Below, in pieces: positions 24,001 to 31,039 of a stretch of DNA of 64,000 nucleotides (position 1 is the first letter of the stretch; every line of letters starts with the position of its first letter). The stretch is from NCBI GenBank assembly GCA_037447655.1, contig JBBHKE010001518.1:1-64000 (forward strand), read 5' to 3'. The stretch comes from Zygnema cylindricum. Lineage: Eukaryota > Streptophyta > Zygnematophyceae > Zygnematales > Zygnemataceae. The notes below the pieces were generated by a model. The model had not been told where the DNA came from, ran no database searches, and saw nothing but the letters and a program-made list of their open reading frames with translations. The translations under genes were made by a program, and so were the position numbers.

Positions 24001-27000
24001 TTTTTGCGGACGACTTGCGCCGCAGTACCCGTGGGGGCCGAAGCAAAGCAGCGAAAAATAAGTGCTACGCACCTTCTCTCTCTTTTAAGTTGGCGCACGC
24101 AAAGCAGAAGGGCGGCTATGGCCTGCTTTGCACCTTCCGAAGGCTGGAGCGCATGAGATGGAGAAAAGAATAGATCCATAAAAGTAGAATAGGAGGAGCG
24201 GGCCAAGGTTAAAGTGGTTTGAGGAAATGATGCCAAAGAGAGAATATTGGTGAGCAAGCCAAGACGGAAAGGGCAAAGGAGATCGAAAGTGAGATGGAGA
24301 GGGAGAGAAGAAGGTGGAGAAGGTGGTACCCACAAAAGGGCCATGACAGAGGGGGAGAGAGTTGTTCAGATGGGCGGGGACGAAATAAGATAAAGGATGA
24401 AAGTATCTTAAAGCTTTTTTAATTGATAAACAGTATAAGTTTACCCGATTCAGAGGGAGAGGAGAGAGGGACTTAAGCTCCCAGCACCGTATTTAATGTG
24501 GTTGGGGAGCTTAACTCCACACAACCCTCTTCACTACATTATCCCCCCTGCCCTGTCGTCGTTTTTAGTGTGACAAAGGAGCTTACCCTCACCCCTCCAC
24601 CAAACGATATTTAGTGTGAACGAGGAGTTTATGGTCACCCTCCCTCTAACAATATATTGTGTGTTAGAAGAGCTTACCCTCACCCCTCCCCAAAACCATA
24701 TTTAGAATTATATAGAAGCTTACTCTCACGTCCCTCGAACGATATTTAGTGTGACAGGGGGAGCTTCCTCTCTAAACCATATTTGGTGTGACAGCTTACC
24801 CTCACCCCTCCCCAAAATTTTGTGTGACATTGGATTTTACGCTCACCCCCCCAGACCATATTTAGTGAGATAGGGGAGTTTACCGTACCCTCGACCCATG
24901 CTTAACGTAACCTGACCTTCACCCTCCCCAAACCCATGTTTTGTGATTTGATTTTACGTTTTTACCCTCCCCAAAATATATCTTAGTGTGGGGAGATTCC
25001 CTTACCCTCCACCTGATTTTTTGCGAAGGTGTTTGCCTCAGACCCCTGAATCATATATATTGTGACAGGGGAGCCTACCCTCAACCCTCCCACAAGTGAT
25101 ATTAGTGTAACAAGGAACCTTATCCTCACCTTTTCCTAAAACCTTATTTAATGTTATAGGGGAGCTTACCCTCACCCCTCCCCCAACCCAGATTTAGCCT
25201 GACAAGGGAGGCTACCCTCACGACTCCTCCAAACCATATTTAATGTGATGAGAGCGCTTACCTTCACCCCTCCCACAAAACATATTTAGTGTGACGGCGG
25301 CTTACACTCATCCCTTCCCCAAATCGTACTTAATGTGAAAGGGAAATTCCCTTCACCCCTCCTCTAAACCATTTTTAGTGTGACAGCGGAGCTTCCCCTC
25401 AACTCTCCCGCAAACCTGATTGAGTGCGATGGGGAGCTTACTCGGGAGGAAGAGAAAGGGGACGAGAGAAGAAAAAAATGGACAGCAATAGAGAGGGGGG
25501 ATTAGGATGGGTAATAATCAGGTAGAACTTTGAATATATCGGAAACAAATAGGGTGTAGGGGAAAGAATTTACTTAAAAAAAAAAAACCAATAAAAATAT
25601 ATACGTTAATTGCAAAGGTTTTAGCAAAGTATAATTTTTTGTTTTCTTTTCTTTTCGAAGAGGATTTTATGAATAACATTCGAGGAAAAGGGAGCCAAAT
25701 TTTCGTAAAATTTGTAAACATACATTATATACTCTCGCTAACTTTGTCAACTTTTACAATAAGACTCTAGTAGATAATGAAATTTGAAAAAGACGTAATT
25801 AGAAAAAACATAATGTAGGGAACTAAAATAAAATAACAACATAAAAATCCAAAGCAACAAAATATATAACAATAGCTAAACCAAGAGAACGACTTCCGAT
25901 AAGGGGACGGTAAGGCGCATGGGGAAGTATAAGGGGAGGGGGCAGGGGTCACCTCCTCACTTGCTCTCACATTCCCGAACTGTAATACATGTTTAATTGC
26001 TTTTCAACAATCGGTTTTTAAAAGTAAACATGAAATTATCCTGGATTTGTTTTTATTTGGTTTTTATTGACCTTTAATTTAGTCATAACATTATCTGTCT
26101 TATTTAGGTTCATAAAAAACAATAGGCTTTCTGGTTAAATTTAAGCGTCCAAAGGAAAAAACCACAATTTAATAAATAGATAATGACCCTTGAGACAGTT
26201 TAGAAAGGAAGAGCGAAAGAAAAACTGATCTTTCCAAATGCCTTCATTAACTAAGAGTCCGCACACTCTTTTTTCCTGAAAGAAAACATGTAAAGAGCAT
26301 AAAATCCCCTCTCCTTCCCTATTTTAGCACCAACTACCTCCCATAGAGTATTAAATATAAGATAGAAAACAATAAAAAAAAAGCACACGTCCTTCCTTTC
26401 TCGTACAACATCCAGTTGAAAAGTGTAAGAGTCATAGGATACTTAAAAGTCACTAACCGCTTTTCTATTTCCATGGACGGGTTTTATGAACAGCTCTCTT
26501 TACGACAACTACTTCACCTGGCCCGTTTTACAAGTCAACGGACACCCATCATGTTCCGAATTGGGTAAAAATTGCCTGTTTGGCTCAAATCTCCCATTCG
26601 GATGCGGAACCTACCAACGAAATAAAAAAGATTGTGACGCGTTTTGCAATGCCACCCAGGCAGGAGGGCCTTGTGGGGGGAATGGTATTTGCTCCAATAT
26701 AACAAATGGGACAACACCTACATGTGCTTGCAACCAAGGCTACAGTGATATAGCGAGCAAATACACTTGCAAATGTAAGTCAACATTATGCCTCCAAAAA
26801 ATGGGTTTTGAAGAGTGTCGAATTATATGAAATTTTCAATTTTATGGTCTCACGCCTCGCGTGCTTTCACTTCTGTCTGATAATATCCTTGAATTTTCGA
26901 ACCGATTGTTCTTTATTGCGTTCTATTTATTCAGCGTTCTCATTTCCCTGCACAAACTTTCACTTTTTTTGACGAGCTTTCTGACAATCGTTGGGATTTG

Positions 27001-27354
27001 TTAAAAACTACTAATAATTGTGTTGTTTGAGCAACAATGTTAACCAAAAAAATGTCAACAATGTTGATCTAAGGTTTTGACAAATATTGTTGTTCCAATA
27101 CTATTTTTTCTTCTTTTCCAGTAATAAATCCAAGACCTTCACTAAGTTCACCACCTTTTCGACCAACTTCTCCGTTGCTATCACCCCGCCTACCTCCTTC
27201 ACCCCCTTTTTCACCACCACGTAAATCATTTCCCTCTCCCTCTCGCCCACCTCCTCCGCCTCCCTCTCCTACCCTGCCTCCCTCTCCTCGTTCACCCCTT
27301 TCACCACCCTTTCGTTCACCTCCTCTTGTGAACCCTCGTCCTCCACCTCCTTAA
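5993..27354 (+). CDS. Gene A: secreted LRR / EGF-like / proline-rich protein
   Basis: Exons supported by reading frame and GT-AG sites: 5993-6083, 6211-6322, 7232-7303, 7838-7909, (21629-21698, broken), 23326-23397, 26494-26774, 27122-27354. Without the 70-bp exon the joined frame is 933 nt, about 310 aa, with no internal stop. Order: signal peptide, LRR N-cap, three sound LRRs plus one defective LRR, a 10-Cys EGF-like region, a Pro/Ser-rich tail. Intron phases are 1, then 2 for all LRR borders, then 1. Gene B has the same plan on the other strand. Known relatives of this kind bind ligands or wall polymers outside the cell; no kinase or membrane segment is seen, so the role is inferred. Missed exons are possible in the 13.7-kb intron. 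Confidence 0.7.
6211..6322 (+). CDS. Gene A exon 2: LRR N-terminal cap
   Basis: The acceptor is GCTGCAG at 6204-6210 and the donor TT|GTGAGT. The 37-codon exon reads ALSAVKRAIENKGAFP, then a short Cys-bearing stretch, then CDNAGRVIHL. This is the plant LRRNT pattern (ALxxxKxxI ... CxxxGRVxxL) in a shortened form. It is clearly homologous to gene B exon 2 (ALEAVRAGVKNKGDFP ... CDDAGRV), but lacks the GDPWEWGW stretch kept in gene B. Confidence 0.75.
6363..6516 (+). repeat. 12-bp minisatellite in gene A intron 2
   Basis: About 13 head-to-tail copies of a 12-bp unit, ACCGAATTTCGC with variants (CTGAATTCCGC), starting some 40 bases after the exon 2 donor. The intron start just before it (GCGTGCACTC...) also matches gene B intron 2, which carries the same unit in the same orientation relative to transcription. 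The repeat lies in an intron and its translation has no meaning. Confidence 0.9.
6761..6837 (-). tRNA. tRNA-like sequence (pseudo-tRNA or SINE head)
   Basis: On the minus strand a 7-bp acceptor can be paired (with two G-U pairs and one end mismatch). There is an A box TGGCGCAGTGG, a 5-bp anticodon stem TTCAC/GTGAA and a B box GGTTCAAATCC. The anticodon loop is 12 nt, not 7, so no normal anticodon can be assigned. This is best read as a tRNA-derived repeat or decayed tRNA inside gene A intron 2; a tRNA with a tiny intron is possible but less likely. Confidence 0.5.
7232..7303 (+). CDS. Gene A exon 3: LRR 1
   Basis: A 72-bp exon bounded by ATGCAG and GTGAGT. It reads ...LRGRIAEEIGNLTELVQL, a plant-type LRR (LxGxIxxxIGNLxxLxxL). 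It begins with one base and ends with two bases of split codons, so it can be added or removed without changing the frame. It follows directly on the GRVIHL of exon 2 as expected for the first repeat. No counterpart was found in gene B. Confidence 0.75.
7838..7909 (+). CDS. Gene A exon 4: LRR 2
   Basis: A 72-bp exon between GTTACAG and GTAAGA. It encodes NLYNNQLSGSIPSSIGRL followed by TKLKV, a canonical plant-type LRR. Phase 2 on both sides. The 48 bases upstream (GGCATTAAG... TGGATGGCG) resemble the bases upstream of the exon at 21629, so exon and flank were copied together. Confidence 0.8.
8155..8270 (+). repeat. Purine-rich (GGGAAAGGG) tract
   Basis: A stretch almost entirely of A and G on the + strand, with GGGAAA and GGAGAG words. 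The long minus-strand Pro/Ser/Leu frames across it are low-complexity shadows. It lies in the long intron of gene A. Confidence 0.8.
8285..8420 (+). repeat. Outlying copies of the TTAGTGTGA / GGAGCTTACC minisatellite
   Basis: The words TTAGTGTGG, GAGAGCTTAATA, TATATAGTGTGTTAGG and GGGAGCTTACC match the units of the minisatellite at 24460-25445, about 16 kb away in the same gene. The segment abuts the truncated left LTR of the copia element. Confidence 0.6.
8467..8866 (-). repeat. C1 3' LTR, truncated
   Basis: Aligns with 15288-15831 in the same orientation, with shared stretches such as TTCTACAAATATAT, GATTATCATGAATCTAG and GTCCTCATGTATATCCGTAC. Its distal end (the left side) is cut off next to the minisatellite-like DNA at about 8467. 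The LTR begins TGTTGTTTTTGAAAGC on the minus strand. Confidence 0.8.
8957..9466 (-). pseudogene. C1 RNase H domain
   Basis: The minus frame shows RRSTTG, QSAIEAENIAASSAVKELL and VWCDNHAAIAIA followed by HFKSKHIDIKLHFVRE, which are the conserved copia RNase H blocks. A 66-bp tandem duplication (9123-9252) inserts about 22 codons between the second and third block without shifting the frame. RNase H removes RNA from the RNA:DNA hybrid in reverse transcription; this copy is a relic. Confidence 0.8.
9123..9252. repeat. 66-bp tandem duplication in C1 RNase H
   Basis: Two adjacent copies of about 65 bp, each containing GACTGCATAA, AAGCYCTTGAAGGA and AGTAACTCCTTGACAGCTGAG. The copies differ at several sites, so the event is not recent. 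Confidence 0.85.
9459..9565. repeat. 50-bp tandem duplication in C1
   Basis: Two imperfect copies containing GAACC(T/C)TCTT(T/C)GTTACCTCC-like sequence and each ending ACTTATTTGACTTTTG. They lie between the RT and RNase H parts of the element. Confidence 0.75.
9684..10533. repeat. 424-bp tandem duplication of the C1 RT active-site region
   Basis: Copies 9684-10107 and 10108-10533 are nearly identical over their full length. Each contains the YVDD-region of the reverse transcriptase on the minus strand. One copy reads IVIYVDNLLLL and the other IVIYVNNLLLL. Period measured between equivalent codons is 424 bases. Confidence 0.9.
10466..10948 (-). pseudogene. C1 reverse transcriptase, N-terminal part
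   Basis: The minus frame contains WKVVELPPDQKLISCKWVFK, RYKA, IDYEETFSLIVRFPTVRILL and MDVKTTFLD (the first catalytic aspartate), then SLYGLEQVPGQWNLKLDEFL. These are the standard blocks of the copia RVT_2 domain. The catalytic YVDD box lies downstream in the duplicated region, where its second aspartate is Asn, so the enzyme could not work. Frame breaks follow at 10466. Confidence 0.85.
11137..11510 (-). repeat. C1 integrase-RT linker, copy b
   Basis: About 370 bp aligning with 12575-12930 (shared GATATGA.TATTTTTGGCAA, CTAAAGGGTA, GAGGTTTATACA). On the minus strand it encodes IKPKFVLQYFIGYDDVSVGC, the conserved integrase C-terminal linker of copia elements. Confidence 0.8.
11965..12569 (-). 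repeat. LTR of a second copia, inside C1
   Basis: A diverged match of the 15288-15831 LTR: shared GGCATGCCAACTGTA/AGCATACCAGCCATA, ATACCCGAATAC..CAAGGTATG and GAGAGGACTAAAG near the end. It starts TG and ends CA by eye on the minus strand. The bases after its end (CTTAAGAAC..TTTTGGAC) match the leader after the C1 5' LTR, so a leader follows it. The middle part (about 12180-12500) is not obviously shared with C1. Confidence 0.65.
12575..12930 (-). repeat. C1 integrase-RT linker, copy a
   Basis: Matches 11137-11510 at roughly four bases in five by eye. It is contiguous with the integrase frames to its right. Together the two copies bracket the intruding LTR and leader. Confidence 0.8.
13055..13653 (-). 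pseudogene. C1 integrase core
   Basis: The minus frames read LGGCKYLVTFTDDYSRFSRV (first catalytic aspartates of the rve core), then HGISHEFIDLYTLEKKGVAE, KLNRNLTECAGSMM and PKLWGGAF, the copia form of the block ending in the catalytic glutamate. The frame shifts near 13258, beside a 54-bp tandem duplication at about 13190-13290. Integrase joins the cDNA to the host DNA; this copy is broken. Confidence 0.8.
13190..13290. repeat. 54-bp tandem duplication in C1 integrase
   Basis: Two copies containing GAAATGCCATGAACTTT, AAATAAC and GGCATTTGATACATA. The duplication coincides with the point where the integrase frame changes. Confidence 0.85.
13672..14100 (-). pseudogene. C1 GAG-pre-integrase / protease region
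   Basis: The minus frame contains VAESNGFDILQSKGKKIVIK, GTRCLNMLNWVDLV and FLWHKRL, the typical region just before the integrase with its WHxRL. Upstream, around 14060-14110, GGATTATGGATTCCGGCAGT on the minus strand encodes MDSGS, the protease-like DSGA box in degenerate form. A 40-bp repeat of CTAGTCTTTTATG.CACAAAAA is present at 13662-13735. Confidence 0.65.
14280..14959 (-). pseudogene. C1 gag remnant
   Basis: The minus frame reads GFDGREYLYWADLVKSYFVQ, then a block ending TTKASKIWNALKATYV, matching the copia gag pattern (FDGxNYxxW ... AKxxWxxLxxxY). A zinc-knuckle-like region lies near 14330 (CYKCG-type words are degenerate). Several stops and shifts separate the blocks. Confidence 0.7.
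15288..15831 (-). repeat. C1 5' LTR
   Basis: A 544-bp repeat starting TGTTGTTTTTGAAAGC and ending ..ACTTACGCA on the minus strand, with the TG...CA ends of an LTR. It matches 8467-8866 and, more distantly, 11965-12569. Confidence 0.8.
15832..17560. other. Intronic stretch with no supported gene
   Basis: Only short frames occur on either strand, without recognisable domains. The segment around 17388-17480 is a dispersed repeat also found at 35985-36066. Confidence 0.5.
17388..17480 (+). repeat. Dispersed repeat, copy 1
   Basis: Shares with 35985-36066 an ordered series of words: AAGCCTTGAA, TTTTTTTACACTAA, TATTTATTRA and TCACGGTGTA. The copies lie about 18.6 kb apart in the same orientation. 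Confidence 0.6.
17762..17931. repeat. 88-bp tandem duplication
   Basis: Two copies of a unit containing GGCAATGACTCTGACCAGCC, GAGGACAAGACTC and AAGAATCTCCAAATTTGCTC. It keeps a minus-strand frame open across both copies, but no known protein is recognised. The region may belong to an LTR of an unidentified element. Confidence 0.85.
18474..18571 (+). other. Candidate first coding exon with TATA box
   Basis: A TATA-like word TTTATATATT lies at 18435-18444, 30 bases before an ATG whose frame reads MAFHHQLDKDAEYNVYVGSV and on to ...IQPF before a strong donor TTTTG|GTAAGG. Base composition is more coding-like than its surroundings. No following exon was identified, and the protein is not recognised. 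It could be the 5' end of the copia relic C2 just downstream or an unrelated small gene. Confidence 0.3.
19440..20645 (+). pseudogene. Ty1/copia relic C2 (RT and RNase H)
   Basis: Across frames on the + strand one reads LPEG...AINGKWVF, GEVVTYGTHIVCK, EGIDYIKTYVPL and then IDTTFLNRELK-like words (RT blocks), and at about 20490-20640 SKSGYVFVFGGVVVL and LSSTEGEYMGAS (RNase H). Many stops and frameshifts are present, and no complete LTR pair was found. It shares the same giant intron of gene A as C1 but lies in the sense orientation. Confidence 0.75.
20646..21628. other. Intronic stretch, possible 3' end of C2
   Basis: No coding domain is seen. A purine run (AAAGGGAGA at about 20873) could be a polypurine tract before a decayed LTR, but no matching 5' LTR was recognised. 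The last 45 bases resemble the sequence upstream of the 7838 LRR exon. Confidence 0.35.
21629..21698 (+). pseudogene. Gene A LRR exon with 2-bp deletion
   Basis: Bounded by CACTACAG and GTAAGA like the other LRR exons and reading GGNQLSGSIPSSIGNL. It is 70 bp where every other LRR exon in the window is 72 bp. The missing two bases lie in the LxxL end (CTGAAAATCTCTACCCTT) and would shift the frame of all later exons. Skipping it rejoins 7909 to 23326 in frame. Either the exon is dead or it is alternatively spliced. Confidence 0.7.
21720..21915 (+). repeat. G/A-rich (GGGAGGGAGG) tract
   Basis: Repeats of GGAGGG, GGGAGGGAGGGAGGG and GGGACGGAG follow the broken LRR exon within 25 bases of its donor. 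Runs of G triplets could form G-quadruplexes on the + strand and so in the transcript. Minus-strand Pro/Ser frames across it are artefacts. Confidence 0.8.
21940..22980 (+). repeat. 1-kb T-rich low-complexity tract
   Basis: The strand is dominated by T, with degenerate words such as TTTTATTC, TTTTTTATTCCGTTTT and TTTTGTTC. It gives long Phe/Tyr/Leu-rich frames that mimic membrane proteins but are not genes. It lies directly downstream of the G/A-rich tract in gene A's intron. Confidence 0.85.
23326..23397 (+). CDS. Gene A LRR exon at 23326
   Basis: A 72-bp exon between TCTCAG and GTAATA. It encodes WLYRNQLSGRIPSTISQLTN followed by LVHL, a plant-type LRR in which the usual IG is IS. Phase 2 at both ends. 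It is the last LRR before the cysteine-rich exon. Confidence 0.8.
23757..24150. repeat. GC-rich island with palindromic GGTGCGTAGC words
   Basis: Composition jumps well above the surroundings. GAAGGTGCGTAGC-type words occur in both orientations (about 23767, 23888, 23924, 23981 and 24062), with other short hairpins such as GGCGGCTTCGCCACC. This dense, mobile-palindrome style is like the short dispersed repeats of some green algal organelle genomes. No gene is recognised. It lies in the gene A intron before the EGF-like exon. Confidence 0.65.
24460..25445 (+). repeat. ~45-bp minisatellite, about 20 copies
   Basis: Degenerate head-to-tail units built around CATATTTAGTGTGACAGGGG, AGCTTACCCTCACCCCTCC and CAAAC. 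Unit lengths vary from about 40 to 65 bp. Related units lie at 8285-8420. The array is inside the intron between the last LRR exon and the cysteine-rich exon of gene A. Confidence 0.9.
25446..26493. other. Intron 3' part of gene A, no gene seen
   Basis: AT-rich sequence with short frames only, ending at the acceptor TATGAACAG before the cysteine-rich exon. Confidence 0.5.
26494..26774 (+). CDS. Gene A cysteine-rich EGF-like exon
   Basis: A 281-bp exon from acceptor GAACAG to donor AAAT|GTAAGT. It begins SLYDNYFTWP and carries 10 cysteines, including CDAFCNATQAGGPCGGNGIC and a later ACNQGY, an EGF-like pattern (CxxGxxG-C-CxxGY). N-glycosylation motifs (NAT, NIT, NGT) support an extracellular location. 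Gene B has the matching exon, one codon shorter, with all 10 cysteines in the same places. Confidence 0.8.
27122..27354 (+). CDS. Gene A proline-rich C-terminal exon
   Basis: Acceptor TTTTCCAG at 27121. The frame reads LINPRPSLSSPPFRP-like Pro/Ser sequence for 77 codons, with SPPPP-type words near the middle, to TAA at 27352-27354. The same Pro-rich frame continues for another 40 codons after the TAA to a second stop near 27484, so the first stop may be a recent nonsense change. Such tails anchor proteins in plant cell walls or act as a stalk. Confidence 0.65.
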
Positions 27355-27484
27355 TCGCCTCCCCCACCTCTTGGTTCACCTCCTCGTCTACCACGCTCTC
27401 TCATCTCCTTCACCCTTTCTTTCACCACCCCTCCGTTCACTTCCTCCTTTACTGCCGCCCCTCTCACCCCCGTAAAGCGCCTCT

Positions 27485-28317
27485 AAGTCCTCCACTCATA
27501 TCCGAAGGTTAAAATCAAACAACCATTAGACTTTACAGACTCTAGAGGCTTTCAAATTGTGTGACTCGTTAACAATCTTACACTATATTAGCATGTATTC
27601 ACCTAATTTGAAAAGAAAAAAAGTATATATTTTCTTTAACATTATGTCATGAAAATGACTAGGTACACCCGAATCACTTGTTTCAGATTATTGTACTTCA
27701 AAGCAATTTTTTAGCTCTTGTGATGAATTCACAACACCTTACGAATGGTTTCGAGAATTTTATTTAAAGACTGGATTTTTTATTTTTTTTTAGCATAAAT
27801 ACTTTCACCTTCTATAATAATGTGAAGCATATTATACACAACGGAGAAATGAAAGGAATTAGTTTCTCAATATAGCTTAGAAACACAATGTGCTATGATT
27901 TTGTAGAAAAAAAAATGAATACCCATCATCATTAAACTTCAAATGTGTTATAACTATGTGATGGATCTTATATACGATAGAGAAGTAACATGGATTTTGT
28001 ACAGTTTAATATGAAACACAAGGAGATATGATCTCGTTACACGTTGATGAATAACTATCAATAAAATTTGAAAACATAGAAACCACTTTAACAATCACAA
28101 CCATAAATTTTTTACTACAATGTACAAATATGTTTTTATCACTTGCGGAGAAGGTAAAATTTCGAGAGATGTTCATACTTTTGAGTTAGAAGACATAATG
28201 ACGACATCAAGGTATAAGTCAATATGATGAAAGCGTGAGGATAAATAACTATTGTTTTTGTGTTTGATTAGATAAATTCCTATGAGATTACTAGAAATTA
28301 GATACCAAAAGGGAATG
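27485..28317. other. AT-rich intergenic stretch, no gene seen
   Basis: No exon for a membrane segment or kinase could be recognised after gene A on the + strand here. Only short frames are present. Confidence 0.5.
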
Positions 28318-29107
28318 TCTCGAGAGTGGCCTTTCGTATATAGAAGCTCGTTTCTGGGTTTGAGGAGTCACTTGATTCTTCAATTAAGGTCAATAGATTC
28401 CTTTTGAGCCGTTATAATATAGACCAAATTGCATCACGTGCTTAAAATGTTAGATCCTAGTAGTTTAGATGCTAGAACGTAGTAGTTAGAGTAAGAACAA
28501 AACATATCGGACGGCTAGAGTGGAATGATAGGATCAATATTCAATCGGAATCAAACTCAAATCACACATCCATCAGCTTCACATGACATACATTAAATCC
28601 TTATAATCATAAGATGGCGACAAGATACTCACTCGGTACAAGACACTCATATTAATTCTTACACATTGCTTACACATTGATTCTACATTGATTCCTCACT
28701 GATAGTGATAATTCTCGCACAAGATGGCTTTTTAACTTAGCCACCAGATTGAATCTCGAAATCTAATCCTACAAACGTCACATTGAACTTAAACTCAAAC
28801 TACGGAATGACGCAAACTCAAACTACTCGAAATGTTACAACCAAGAAGTGTTACGAAAAACGTAACTCGCACAAATAGAAACTTGTAGACGTAACTTGAA
28901 CGGAACGAAACTACAGTCGTAGACGTTCCTTACTACAACAAAACAAACCGTGTACATTAAAAGTACACCCAAAAAGTACGAGCGAAACTAAAAGTACAAA
29001 TGAAAACTAAACAAAAATATATGCGATATTTGACGGGCGACAAACTTAAGCCAAACTATATACAACCAACATTACAGCATTCACATTAATTTCCACGTTG
29101 CAAATCC
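28318..29107 (-). repeat. 800-bp direct repeat (LTR-like), copy 1
   Basis: Nearly identical to 29690-30488 over its length, starting CGAGAGTGGCCTTTC and ending CCACGTTGCAAATCC. Copy 2 abuts the 3' end of the copia C3 coding region, so both are best read as C3-type LTRs. Confidence 0.85.
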
Positions 29108-29109
29108 AA

Positions 29110-29686
29110 ACATCAAACATCATTGTTGCGCTAACAATAATTTCTTGTAATGAAAAAAGTTTACTATTACGCCCACAAAAAAAGTTAAAAAAAACCCTAA
29201 GCTATATTTGCAACACCAATTTGTGGTTGGGCTAACAAAAAAATCTTAACAAACAAACCTTAATGTTAACGCACACAGAGAGAGTTTAAAAAAACCATAA
29301 ACCATGTTTGTAACATAAATTTGAATTTGTGCTAACAAAGATATATGTAACAAACAACGTCTATTTTTCGCGCTCACAAAAAGAGTTAAAACAAACTCCA
29401 ACCTTGTTTGTAACACAACTTTGTGTTTGCACTAACCACAATAGTGGCAACAAAAACTTTGTATTGTAAGCGCACACAAAAATAGTTAAAATAAACTCTC
29501 AACCATGTTTATAACTCAAATTTGTGTTAGCGCTAACACTATTTCCTTGAAACGAACAACGTTTAATACTACTCTCACAAAAACAATGAAAAAATACCTT
29601 AAACTACGTTGCAACACAAATTTGTGTTTACATTAACAACAAAAATATTGACGAACAGTTTATTGTTAACGCACACAAAGAGAGTT
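29110..29686. repeat. ~100-bp tandem array between LTR-like repeats
   Basis: About five to six degenerate units of roughly 100 bp, each with a GCGCACACAAA..AGTTAAAA part, a CCATGTTTGTAACACAAATTT part and a GTGTTTGCGCTAACAA part. The array fills exactly the gap between the two 800-bp repeats. No coding potential. Confidence 0.85.
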
Positions 29687-29689
29687 ATC

Positions 29690-30488
29690 GAGAGTGGCCT
29701 TTCATATATAGAAGCTCGTTTCTGGGTTTGAGGAGTCACTTGGCTCTTCAATTAAGGTCAATAGATTCATTTTGAGCCGTTATAATATAGACCAAATTGC
29801 ATCACGTGCTTAAAATGTTAGATCCTAGTCGTTTAGATGCTAAATCGTAGTAGTTAGAGTAAGAACAAAATATATCGGACGGCTAGAAGGGAATGATAGG
29901 ATCGATATTCAATCGGAATCAAACTCAAATCACACATCCACCAGCTTCACATGACATACATTAAATCCTTATAATCATAAGATGGCGACAAGATACTCAC
30001 TCGGTAATGACACTCATATTAATTCTTACACATTGCTTACACATTGCTTACACATTGATTCTACATTGATTCCTCAATGATAATGATAATTCTCGCACAA
30101 GATGGCTGTTTAACTTAGCCACCAGATTGAATCTCGAAATCTAATCCTACAAACGCCACATTGAACTTAAACGCAAACTACGGAATGACGCAAACTTAAA
30201 CTACTCGAAACGTTACAACCAAGAAGTGTTACAAAAAACGTAACTCGCACAAATAGAAACTTGTAGACGTAACTTGAACGTAACGAAACTAAAGTCGTAG
30301 ACGTCCCTTACTACAACAAAACAAACTATGTCCATTAAACATACACCCAAAAAGTACGAACGAAACTAAAAGTACAAATGAAAACTAAACGAAAATAAAT
30401 GCGCTATTTGACGCGCGACAAAATGAAACCAAACTATATACGAACCAACATTACAGCATTCACATCAATTTCCACGTTGCAAATCCTA
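29690..30488 (-). repeat. C3 3' LTR (800-bp direct repeat, copy 2)
   Basis: Same sequence as copy 1 with few differences (one extra CTTACACATTG unit at about 30030). On the minus strand it begins just after a purine run GAGAGGAGAAA, a suitable polypurine tract, so this is the 3' LTR of C3. Confidence 0.8.
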
Positions 30489-30537
30489 ACGTTTCTCCTC
30501 TCAAAATGTGGGTATTTGCTGTAACCATTAACCAGAA

Positions 30538-30849
30538 TCAAAATAATGCTAACTTAGATTTTCCTTTAACAAAAACATCATCCTTTACATTTTTTGTTAA
30601 CATATCAGATGCCTCCTCAACAGTAGGAACAAATAAAAAATATAATTCCTTATCGTTAACCAAATCTCTCCCAAAATGCCACTTTCCAACTACAAATCCA
30701 AATGCTTTCAATTGAAACTTCAATATTTCGGGTGCCTTCCCCTTATTCTCTCGACTACTTCTCCTAACAATCACTTCTTCTTCTATAACAATCTTTTTAC
30801 TCTTTTCAGAGATTGAAAGCAAACTCTTATCACTAATTTGACTGTTCAA
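30538..30849 (-). pseudogene. C3 polyprotein tail after an internal deletion
   Basis: The frame starts with VRRSSRENKGKAPEILKF, the basic linker normally found before RT, and within 50 codons reaches EEASDMLTKNV, which resembles the ADxLTK end of copia RNase H. The RT and most of RNase H are therefore deleted. Confidence 0.65.
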
Positions 30850-31039
30850 AGATAATTTTCAGCTTTCCGTTTAAACATCGCTCAAATTGGATTCGGAATC
30901 AACTTTTTTAAAAATTCAAAATTTACCAGATTTACGTTTCAATTTTGATATCTCAAAATCATCTTCCTGATTATCCAACGAATCCACCACTTCAAACTCC
31001 TCCCAACTGTTTTCTTTTTCAAAATTCAAACTTTGCTCC

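Noticed and set aside
28600-30080. CRISPR-like regular repeats
   Set aside because: The units are about 100 bp, degenerate, without spacers, and lie between LTR-like repeats in a eukaryotic genome.
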